Shown here: one piece after another, positions 33,005 through 43,154 of the stretch
How the letters are laid out: each line of letters starts with the position of its first letter
Numbering within the stretch: position 1 is the first letter of the stretch
DNA from: Halichondria panicea
Lineage: Eukaryota; Porifera; Demospongiae; Suberitida; Halichondriidae
Reading direction: 5' to 3'
Length of the DNA: 64,000 bases
Assembly (NCBI RefSeq): GCF_963675165.1
Contig: NC_087382.1
Span: forward strand, 124,001 to 188,000
Notes under the pieces: generated by a model
The model's input: the letters and a program-made list of their open reading frames with translations, nothing else
Databases searched by the model: none
What the model was told of the DNA's origin: nothing
Translations under genes and position numbers: made by a program

Positions 33005-33815
33005 GTAAATTTATAGGTTAGAAGCTATTACTATAAGTATTTTGCTTGATTTGGTACCACACACTGTTACAAGTGAAGTGCAAGCTAGTGTGCTTCTCGT
33101 TATCATCATTTTTCAGCTTTTAGATGGTAGAATAGAAGAACAATACTGCTGAGTTGACATTGACAATTGTTAGCCTTGAGGTTTATTCCTTTTTGCCGTA
33201 TTAACTAAATCGCCATATCAAAACGCTCGCTCGGTATCATACGCACAAAAATACTCAAGCACATCATCAAGAGATCTATAACTGGAAGAGCTCATATCAT
33301 TATCGGGACTGTTACCAACCACTAGATCATGTTAACTACCAAAAGAAGCATGTTGTACTAATATAACAGTTACTATGCTTTAACAAAACACGTAAGTTAT
33401 TTTCCATATATAGCATGCTCAGATCCCTCGATCCCAGGCCGAGTTTTCGCTTTTATAACGGTTAGGCGAACAACTACGCCTAACCGTTATAAAAGCGAAA
33501 ACTCGGCCTGGGATCGAAGCTAGCTCAGATCAAAAACTCTCTAATAGGCAAAACAAACACCTTTTGCTAACGAGGGAGGGAAAGTGTGATAGAGGGACTA
33601 TTATTACCTGCTGAATGATTCTCACTATAAAATATAAATTTTGCTACCTCGCCGGATTCACATGCAGATTTCTGCAACCATGCAGCTGTCACCCACTGAC
33701 TGTGTCAATTTTGGCCCCCTTTTCCCCATTGGACTAATTAACCACATGCGGATATTCTACAACAAATATTCTAATCGTAGATGTATACATGTATACTCAG
33801 TCTATTCTGATTTGT
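33005..33815. repeat. intergenic unit R1 (copy 2, with MITE)
   Basis: It matches copy 1 (29860-30600) but carries a 97-bp palindromic insertion at 33426-33522. Confidence 0.85.
33417..33531. mobile_element. palindromic MITE, 9-bp target duplication proven by empty sites
   Basis: The 97-bp insert 33426-33522 has arms starting CCTCGATCCCAGGCCGAG around the loop AACAACTA. GCTCAGATC stands on both sides (33417-33425, 33523-33531). In the R1 copies at 30271-30279 and 52109-52117 the same locus has a single GCTCAGATC followed by AAAAACTCTC. The ends match the 58-bp palindrome at 14134. Confidence 0.95.
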
Positions 33816-33899
33816 CAGCATAAATTATATACGAATTGTAAAGCAAACAAGAGTAATTGTCAGCTATACTGTTAATTGTCCTCCATCACTACAAGTATG

Positions 33900-34280
33900 C
33901 ATTTTAAATTACTAATAGTTGCCAACCCTAGCAGCAATAGCAATGATGATAACAAGAGATGTACTCACAGTAGTAATCGGGAGAGAACCACCTGTAACGT
34001 CAGCTGAAACTCCAACAATGCCCGAAATTTTCGAAAGAACAGCACTGTTCTCCACCTACTGCTTTTATGGAGTTGGTCGTAGAACAGTGGAGACAATGAC
34101 ATATGCAAACAATTTTGTCTCCGGTAATACTCCTGGCATTCCTACAAACACCTTTGGAGATGGCGATGGTACTGTTAATTTGAAAAGCTCGGAGATTTGC
34201 TTGAAATGGAGGACCATGCCGAGTCCATTCAATACAATGACATTCAACGGTGTGTCTCATGTAGGTATGGTAGTCATTTT
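33900..34280 (+). pseudogene. L3: inverted-junction fragment of the L2-type lipase
   Basis: Bases 33900-34043 repeat the 3' end of L2 in its minus orientation. At 34043/34044 the sequence flips: 34044-34280 encode on the plus strand the equivalent of 31045-30845 (TYCFYGVGRRTVETMTY, DGDGTVNLKSSEICLKW, NGVSHVGM). So two lipase 3' pieces meet head to head. No other exons are present. It preserves the unbroken NLKSS that is a stop in L2. Confidence 0.8.
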
Positions 34281-34641
34281 GCTGTGCAGGCAGAATCACA
34301 TGGAGGGAAGAGTAGGAAATGATGACCATGCATGATTGTGTTGCTATAAAGGGTGACAAAAGTCTAGCTGCTGCATCGATTAGTAGAGCCTTGCAGCTCT
34401 CTTCTCACTTCTTGCAGCTACCAATATAATAGCTAACATTCTAGTGCAGAGCCATGCATCTATACTATAGTGGCAATTAACACTCCATGCATGGACACAT
34501 TTGGCTACGCACTCTTCTGAAAAGGCTGCAATGGCATTCCAAGTAAGCAAAACTAGTCTCATTATTTTGCAAATCCACGAAATGACATAAACACACTACC
34601 GTGTTATACGGCGTATACCTCGCTTGCGCATTCGCACTAGC

Positions 34642-34780
34642 TACACAGCAAAAATACTGAGATGTATCATCATCGTATTTTAGTGTTAAAATGACAGAAA
34701 TGTATGTCATTTCTACCTTAAATTTCAAAAGATGCGTTTCATGTTTTATGTTACTATAACGAATGTGTTTTTACTGTGTA
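34642..34780. mobile_element. MITE with CACAGTAAAAACA ends (copy 2)
   Basis: The ends are TACACAGCAAAAATACTGAG and, reversed, TACACAGTAAAAACACATTC; an internal GACAGAAATGTATGTC is shared with the copy at 23768. TAGC stands on both sides. The rest of 34281-34877 has no coding signal. Confidence 0.7.
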
Positions 34781-34877
34781 TAGCTGTAACAGAGTATTAG
34801 TTACTAGCAATAGTAAATTGTAATGTCTGCACATGCAACTAATTCTAAACTGACTCCAACAATAACATTATTTGCAG

Positions 34878-35656
34878 ACGAATTGGAAAAAAGACATTAT
34901 TATGGGAAACAAAAAAGTTTAATTGAATACACATACAAAAAGAACGACGAAACCAAGATGACCCTGATGGCACATAGCATGGGTGGTCTCGTTTCCCTGC
35001 ACTTTCTGACTGGCATCAGTGAGATTACCCGAGAATGGAAGGACAAGTATATCCATTGTTTCATCCCATTGGCAGGTGCTTGGGACGGAGGTGTATCTGC
35101 TTTGCAACTAGTGATTTCAGGGCATCACAATATTCCAAAATTCTTTCCATTTAAGAATATTCTGGGTGAATTCATTGTTCCAACTGTCAGGACATTCGAG
35201 AGCACCCCCTTTCTGATACCATCACATGCGAAAGGAGTTCTAGTAAAAACTCCCACTCAACAATACAGAGTAGATAACCTTAACAAATTGTTTAAGGATA
35301 TTGGCTACAATAACGGATTCAATTTCTACAGGAGAGTGCAATCATCCAAACTGAGAACCGAGTATCCAGCGCCTAACGTTCCAACTTATGCTTTCTACGG
35401 TGTTGGCGTAGACACTCCTGAAGAGCTCAAATATTCTAAAGATTTTAGCACCGATTTGAAAACGATTTAACTCAGCCCAAAAATTAAGTACGGAGATGGT
35501 GACGGAACTGTCAATGCCTTCAGCTCTCGTATATGCCTCGAAACATTTTCTAAAATGAAATGCTTCAAGTCCAAGGAAGTTGTTAGAGTGAATCACATGA
35601 ATATAATATCTGATCATAACGTGCTATCGGCTATTGCGAAGGGAGTTGTTAAATAA
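34878..35656 (+). pseudogene. L4: last-exon-only lipase with one stop
   Basis: An acceptor TTTGCAG precedes DELEKRHYYGKQ. The whole of family exon 4 is open (MAHSMGGLVSLHF, GAWDGGVSALQ, YPAPNVPTYAFYGVGV) except one TAA at 35468-35470, after which the same frame continues (YGDGDGTVN, VNHMNII) to TAA at 35654. Nucleophile Ser, Asp and His motifs are all kept. Exons 1-3 are not found upstream. It is a diverged paralogue that may have died recently. Confidence 0.75.
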
Positions 35657-36090
35657 GGGAGTGATTGAATACAACAGATTCCGTTGCAGACTGTAGAACT
35701 GTGTAGAATAGAACTTTAATTATTACCTTGTAGCAGAAATCCATTTTATTGTGCATGATGTAATTACTTGTATTAGTTGTTAGAATGACAGAGGCGCACA
35801 CGTAACAGCGGGATGGAATAATGTTTTTCAGGAATATACCTCCATTTTGACAATAAGAAACCATATGTTTCACTGTTTAGAATCATTTTGTTGCAATGAA
35901 ACGTGTTATAATGGTCATCAATTCATAGAGTACTGCATGTTTGCATGGAATGCATGCCTGCTAACTAATTACCATTCAATTAGGGGTGCATCAGATTGAT
36001 AATACGCACAAAGGAACGAAGGGGAAGGTTGCGATGTTAATCATTCGCTATCAAAAACAGAAAACAACAGTCCATCAGTGATACAACCTA
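35657..36090. other. intergenic, no feature seen
   Basis: AT-rich spacer between L4 and L5 without coding signal. Confidence 0.4.
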
Positions 36091-36645
36091 TGATTTCAGG
36101 TTACCAGTTGATTCTAAAAATGGCCAGACACGTCTCCAATCTTAGTTTGTTGTTCGCTTTGCTTGCTCGGTCGCTGGAAAGTGTATACCATGGCTTTTTC
36201 CGACACCTTCTTCTGTGTTCAAAAACAAAGTTCTTGTATCCACCCCCAACAAAGATTACACAGCTAACAGTTATTTGGCAAACAACATCTCAATACCTAC
36301 AAAAGAGTGCAAAAATTACTCCCGGACTATCCTGTCCCCAACCTTCTAACCTATTGCTACTATGGTGTCGGAATGCCCACGGTAACGAAAATTACTTACA
36401 AATCGGGATTTTAACGGTGATGGTAACCCAATTAAACACGAATCAGCTACACTAAAACGAGATGAGAATGGTGACGGTACAGCTTGGAGGTGTGCATACC
36501 ATAAATGGTCAGCGATGGCTCTAAAGTACCATTTTGGTTGAGCATAAAGCTATATCATTGAAAACGAACATATGATTAAAAAAATTGCTGCTCTCACTGC
36601 AGGTGCAAAAAAACCAATGTTTTCATACAAGAAGTGTTTGTTTTA
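36090..36645 (+). pseudogene. L5: heavily decayed lipase fragment
   Basis: Pieces of exon 4 are recognisable in changing frames: ARSLESV, STPNKDYTA-like codons around 36238-36262, TYCYYGVGMPT-like codons near 36350-36380 and GDGTA near 36470. Exons 1-3 and the HSMGG region are absent. It shares unusual wording (GTCGGGATGCCCACGGTAAC) with L7, so L5 and L7 form a subfamily. Confidence 0.6.
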
Positions 36646-37394
36646 AATATGTAGTTACGGCCGGTGGGTTTGGACAAAAAGTACTGTAAGTTAGCAATTC
36701 CTATAATAGCAGAAGACTGACTCAATGAATACATTCATTCTATATTGACATTCTTTGCCGTGAATTAGTGCATGTAATTGGCACACAGCAAAAATTACTA
36801 ATATACAGATGCATGTGAGATAACAATACTACCAATGCTATTTTGTTTATGCCTACTGCGTCTACTGACCACAACGGCGGTATATGGACTTTAGGGGATA
36901 GAACTAAGAGAGCATGCACCTAATTGGAGAGAGCATGCCGCTGAGCTAATACATGCATGTGCAGTTAATCGGTACTGGCCACAAGGCTAGAGAGATAGCC
37001 ATAAGGGCACCTTGAATAAAAATCATAGCCACAACTTCCCACAAGGGCTAAAGGGTACCTTGAAAAAACGTCATAACCACAATTAAGGGCACCTTAAAGT
37101 TATTTCAAAAGGTGCCCTTGTGGTATTATTATAGTAATAATTAACCGTAATAATAACCACAATTAAGGGCAATATGGATAAAATGGCTTCTACGTGGCAA
37201 GATTGCTCTGAAAAATTAGGCTTCATTGACCCATCCATCACATGCATATTCTTAAATAGTAGTTTTAAAAACTAGCTAAGAAATAGATCTATGCTATTTT
37301 CTGTTTTAGTCTATATGTCTCTGTTTGTGTTATTATACACACATTCCCATATTGTGATAGTATTGAAGTTAGTTTAATAGTTACAACTATAATT
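36646..37394. other. spacer with small inverted repeats
   Basis: It contains AAGGGCACCTT motifs around 37000-37130, in direct and inverted orientation (AAGGTGCCCTTGTGG at 37110). No coding signal. The promoter of L6 should lie in the last 150 bases. Confidence 0.4.
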
Positions 37395-39311
37395 ATGATG
37401 CAGCTGCTAACGCTGGTAGTGATCAGTGTTGCTGTGGTGATACTACTCGAGCAATGTGAGGCTACCCCATCACCCATTGTCCTCAGTAAGTGAAATACAC
37501 GTTTTGTGTGCACAATAATGATGGTATGTGTCTGATAGATAGGGTACTTCATTACAGCCATCGATATATAGGTGTGCAAATCTGATCTATAAGAGATTGG
37601 GTCTTTCTTTTTTCCACTCGTAAAAATCCAAATTTTTCACATCTTTAGTTCCGGGTGTGATGGGTTCCCAACTCCAAGTTAAGAATCAGACCTCGAGTAA
37701 ATTGTGTTCCACTGGTCGCAAATACAAGGAGCTATGGATATCTCCATTACGAGTCACCCTCTACAATATCTGTGCCAAGAGAGAGCTGCCGTGAGTTCCG
37801 CATGCAGCTATAGTGGCATTTAAATAGCTAATAGCTCTGAATTAAGTGGTAGTTAATCAGATGACACCATACAAGCTATAGAGTCTTAATTATTGCGTTT
37901 GTAACGAATTGCATGCACATGCTCATGCACTCGTTGCGTGTTTTTCATTTGCAAAAACTCGCAATTTACAATTGAAAGAACGTATACCTTGTATTCAAAA
38001 CACGGTATGCACAGGGCAAATTTACTGACTATATGATATTGTATGGTAGGAGCAATATGTAACAGTTGTTTGTTTTAAGTGTTATGATGCGTTTGTTGTA
38101 CATCTATTTTAACAGATTGAGATACGACGCAAACACCAACTCCTACCACAACAATACTAAAGTGGAGATCCATGTTCCTGGATTTGGCGGGACATCGAGT
38201 GTGGAATATCTCAACCCTGGATGGATAAATACACTCCCTTATTTTCACGACACGGTGAAATACTTTGTCGATCGAGGCTACAAAAGAGGAAAACTATTCG
38301 AGGGGCTCCTTATGACTGGAGATTGGCTGCAGGTGAGAAATTGAAATATTGTTTTCAGTGAGAGGGTAATTTCACGTAAAACTGATACTGAAGAAACCTC
38401 CAGCTATAACTATGCTATTATATGTGTTGAGGTAACCTCGTTATTCAATATCCTCACAGACGAGCTTGAGAAGAGAGGGTATTTCAATCGTCTCAAATCG
38501 ATGATTGAAGACATGTACAAAACTAACGGCAATACCAAGGTGACCCTGGTCGTACACAGTATGGGTGGTCTCGTTTCCCTGCACTTTCTGACTGGCTTCA
38601 GTGGGATTAACCAAGCATGCATGGAAGGATAAGTACATCCATGCGTACGTTACATTGTCAGCTGCTTGGTCTGGTGGTGCAGCGACTGTTCAAAGTGTCA
38701 TATCTGGTTACCATGGTGTTCCTGACTTGCTGTTATTTGCGTACGATTTGATCAGCAACTTTATTGTTCCGATTAGTCGTACATTCAAGAGTATTCCTTG
38801 GTTGTTTCCGAAGCCCTCAGTGTTTGGCAATGTTGCTTTTATATCAACACCGTCCAAAACATACTCGGCTAACAATTATGAACAGCTGTTTCGTGACATC
38901 AATGCTCCAAATATCTATCGAGCTTTTCAAGGCGTGCAAGGTCTAGTATCAGACTACCCTGCTCCCAATGTACCAACGTACTGTTTCTATGGAGTTGGTG
39001 TACCTACCCCGGAAAAATTCACCTATTCAAAAGATCTGACACCTAGCAATGCTATTGGCTTGCGACCAGTTGTTAAAAACGGTGACGGGGACGGATCAGT
39101 AAACACTATTAGCTCTAGGGTATGTCACAGGTGGTCAAGTATGCCTTCCAAATATTCGTTTCGGTACAAGACCTTCAGCAAAGTAAATCATGCCAAGATT
39201 GTGTCAAACAGCAAAGTTCTCGGAGACATTGGTGCAATAATTGGGGCACCTCCAAAACGTAAAAAGCGTATTTGGATGATGATTTCTAGAACTGAAAGAC
39301 GTGCAGAATGA
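37395..39311 (+). pseudogene. L6: group XV phospholipase A2-like gene with two frameshifts
   Basis: The exons are 37395-37485 (signal peptide MMQLLTLVVISVAVVILLEQ), 37649-37790, 38116-38332 and 38460-39311. It is nearly identical to L8. Exon 3 lacks one base (GGAAAACTATTC against GGAAAGACTATTC) and is 217 nt rather than 218. Exon 4 has a 4-base duplication, GCATGCATGG for GCATGG, after GINQA. The rest, with VVHSMGGLVSL, DGDGSVN and VNHAKIV, is intact; the C-terminus is PPKRKKRIWMM. Confidence 0.85.
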
Positions 39312-39589
39312 GGATAAGAATGTCAATACTGTAGATACTCTGTATGATTGTGGTGATGATAACAGATTGGTACCCACAAGGGCTGTGTGTGATTTGAGTA
39401 GTTTATCAAATATAGGAAACGTCTACCCCAACAGAGATAATAAAACCATGTGAATGCATGGTACACACAGTTCAGCTTGCATGGATTGGGCTTCTATTCG
39501 CAAACAGCTTCTCTCATTGTGCATGCATGCATGCAGAATATCACACAATTATGCTATTCTTATAGTGTGCTTTTTCATGATCAAAACGG
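39312..39589. other. intergenic, no feature seen
   Basis: Spacer with GCATGC microsatellite-like runs near 39520. No coding signal. Confidence 0.4.
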
Positions 39590-40390
39590 TGACACAGCAT
39601 GGGGGGGGGGGCGTTTCACTCTATTTTCTAACTGCCTATAATGGTATCGACCAAGCCAGAAAGGACAAATACATCCATGCATACATCACACTGGGGGCTG
39701 CATGGCTTCTGTACCAGCTAATAATTTTCAGGTTATCCCAGCTCCGACCTTAGTTTCATTTGTCGCCTTGCTCGGTCGCTGCATGGAAAGTGTACCTTCT
39801 GTGTTCAAAGTAAGGTTCTCGTATCAACCCCCAACAAAAATTACAGAGCTAATGATTATGTTATTTGGCAAACAGCCAAATGTCTACTTCAACTACTAAG
39901 AGTGCAACAATTACTCCAGAACTATCCCGCTCCCAACATTCCAACCTGTTGCTACTATGGTGTCGGGATGCCCACGGTAACGAGAATCGACTACATGTAC
40001 AAAAAAACTAAATAATAGTTAGACACTGTGTCTAACTCATTTAGATACTAGTGCGCATGCGCAAACCGCTTGACTACAATACAATTACTTGACAACGGAA
40101 TACTAGGTATACTAAGTAAATTTGCAGGTATACTAAGTCCCATAGTATACCTGCTCTGAGGCACTTTTCCCATGTACTTCCCATGTAGATCTTATCAACT
40201 AGTGTCTAAGGCATGAATAATAATAATTAATCAGCTACACTATAGAATGAGATGAGTATGTACAGTTAAAAACGAAAGCTCGGAAGTGTGCATTAAATGG
40301 TCAGCGATGGCCTTAAAGTACCATTTTGATAACAAATCACAGCTTAACAGCTCATTGCGGTCAGACATCAAAGGAGTGTAGGGGCTGTTG
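39590..40390 (+). pseudogene. L7: decayed lipase fragment
   Basis: Parts of exon 4 remain: a G-run where HSMGG should be (39600-39615), YFLTAYNGIDQARKDKYIHAY (39620-39690, in frame), LLGRCMESVPS (near 39770) and CYYGVGMPTVT (near 39950). Frames change and exons 1-3 are missing. It is most like L5. Confidence 0.6.
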
Positions 40391-41488
40391 TAAATAAATA
40401 TAAATTTGCGGTATCAACTATCCTGCATGTTTTGTTTTTTTTACGAAGGAATGCGAAATGACTGAGGCTATTACATCATGGCAATGAGGCTAGCATTCAC
40501 ATATCTATAATGAGGCCCTGATATATAAATTATGCTTTTTTCCCACCCATTATTAACCCGAGGCACGTGGGCGGCCACGGGTTATAGTAGTCGTTTGGTT
40601 TGTTAACCCGAGGCGCATGGGCGGCCACGGGTTATAGTAGTCGTTTGGTTTGTTTGTGACAGGTGAATCTACTCACCTGGATGCCACAGCACTGCGTTTA
40701 CAGCATGGATAGCCTTCATACAACAAGTTATTAATTTTAATAGTGGAAGAATTTCATGTTAAACCTTCGTTGTCAAATAAAAACGAGCAAAAGCTAAGAA
40801 GCTTGTGACTGGGTATGCTTACCTGGATGCTCTAGCACTGCGTTTACAGCATGGGTAGCCTCCACACAACAAGTCAGTACTTCTAATAGTGGCAGCTTTC
40901 GGTGTTAAAGCTTCGTTGTCTAATAAAAGCGAGCAAAATGTAGCTTGAACAGAACTTGCACATGCGTTACTTATAACTGAAGTGATCCTGTACCAGGTCC
41001 AGAAACAATGGAACAGGGTCACTAAAGTAGAAAGCTGTATATACCAGGAACAATGGAACAAGGTCACTAAAGTAGAAAGCTATATATACCAGGAACAATG
41101 GAACAGGGTCACTAAAGTAGAAAGCTTGCTTTTTAGCTGACTGGGATCCATGCAGGACCTGGAGCCATATTTCTCTGAGACTCCAGGCTTCTTTGCTGTG
41201 ATCCTAATCCACAGTGCATATATCTATAGTACTACTACCTGTTCTCAAATGTTTGAGCATGCCTCCAGTCTGGTTTAGTTTTATTGCTCCTGAGTTGCTG
41301 TGCAAGTCAGTCTTCTGGTTTCTTTATAATCATGTCACCAGCCGAGGGTTTGCACTTTAGTGCTCTAGTTCTATTCTTTAATTCTTGAAAAATGTGCCTA
41401 TTATTCTCATAAAAAATCCGATTATTCTCATAAAAATCTGATTATTACCAATAACAAAGTTAAGACGTATAATTATATAAACACAACA
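40391..41488. repeat. intergenic block of local tandem repeats
   Basis: Three sets of repeats are seen: a two-copy unit with GGGCGGCCACGGGTTATAG at 40553-40655; a diverged two-copy unit of about 140 bp (40668-40800 and 40815-40940, containing CTGCGTTTACAGCATGG); and three copies of about 45 bp at 41000-41128 containing AGGAACAATGGAACAGGGTC. No coding signal. Confidence 0.7.
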
Positions 41489-42078
41489 CAGGGCCGTAAG
41501 AACCAGGGGGGCTGGGGGGCAACTGCCCCCCCCCCCACTCTGGTTTTCAGACAGTAAAATGGGGTGGGGCTCCTCTGCGGAGTCCAGCAGATCACAGTCC
41601 TGATAATTATTTTAGTCTGGTTAAATGCATGTGGTTTGTTGCAACAACACTGTACAGTAACTAATGTAAGTTGATCCACATGCAGCTGAAATTTATATAG
41701 CTAGAGCTCACTATGGCACAAGGAGTATATTCATTCTTTTTTCTCTTCAGTATACCTCAGCCTGCTCACGATGAAGAAGGTAGGCAAACTAAGACCTTAT
41801 TTCTTACGAAGCTCGCCCAGTGTCTATTCTTACTTTATATACACAAGTCGCTATAACTGATTTGCTTGACTTTGAAGCAGTTGCTCGTGACTTTGCTTCC
41901 ACTAACACACGTCAAATAAACTATTTTGCTATAGCTCACATGCAGATTATGTAAATAGTTCGCCTCCGGCGGGATGGGAGGGGAAATTTCCCCCTCCCGG
42001 ACCCACCCCCTGTGTCGCAAGGAGAGGGTCCATTTCTTTTTCTGCCCCCCCCACCTAAAAAATCTTCTTACGGCCCTG
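41489..42078. mobile_element. non-autonomous element with CAGGGCCGTAAGAA ends
   Basis: The ends CAGGGCCGTAAGAA and TTCTTACGGCCCTG are perfect 14-bp inverses, followed inward by G-rich and C-rich runs. CAGGG-type ends are usual for hAT elements. An 8-bp target duplication could not be confirmed. It is 590 bp with no recognisable protein. Confidence 0.65.
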
Positions 42079-43154
42079 CAGCACACATGCAACTGATCAA
42101 GATATAATTAATGTATCATGATTCTGTATTTTCTCGCTGACTTGAAATATTCCGACACTCAAAATTAAAAGAAGGGCGGCTGATTCATGACACCTTTAGC
42201 CTTTTTACCATGAGAACATCCTTATGCAAAACTTAATGTAATGATCTTTACCAAAAATAGACATTGATGCCTTGAGACACCTACTATGCTAAAATTATTC
42301 CGAGCATAATTTCTCAGGGCCTATCTACAATTATGTTTCAATATCTCCAATATCACTGCACTTGGCTATAAATTATAGGACACAATCATGCACACAGTAT
42401 TCAGTATAGCTAATGTTTTGTGATATGAATTGTTGGATATTACAACTGTTTGCATTTATTGTACACAATCAGGTCACTACCAATAATTATTACTGGCACT
42501 TACTATATAACTCCTGAATCATAAACTAAGGTACAAGGCCTATGACTGACCCACTCCCACATTTTGGATAGTAGCACACTTTGTCAACCAATTAAGAAAG
42601 TGATTCTGTTCCATTGGTATACACTGCCATGCATGCATGTATAGGTTTGGTCAGCATTTACTTATCGCAAGTATCATGGAAGAGCAGTCCTCGGTATAAC
42701 TAGGAGATAACATGGCTCATCTGTTTGGAGGTAATCATATACGTGTGCTATATATTTATGTTCACAGTAATTGTGTATACATGCACCGTATACATTACAC
42801 CAAGAAAAACAACATTCTCGTTTAGTTGGCAATAGCTTCCTAAGCTTCCTGAAGCATGTCAACCAGCTTGTGCTTCAATGACAGACAGTGTGTTGTAAAA
42901 GTAAATAAACTTCCTGAGCTGAAACTTTTACACTAGCGTATGCATCTTGTACAAAGTATGCAAAACTATACTGAATGCTACAGATCTATAATTAGCAATA
43001 GGTTCTTGAAAACTATTTATACTCTACTTGCCTGTGGTATATGCAGTTATTTTCACAGCTTACAGATCCGTCTGTTATATTAGTCTGTGTATAAACAGTA
43101 TCAGTTTCATAAGTTTTTCAGTTTCTGGTTTACAATCGGATAGTTGAAGCAATA
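42079..43154. other. intergenic and 5' flank of L8
   Basis: AT-rich spacer without coding signal. The last 80 bases (TTTCATAAGTTTTTCAGTTT and TACAATCGGATAG) resemble the flank of L1 at 26895-26930, suggesting a conserved promoter/5' UTR. Confidence 0.4.
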
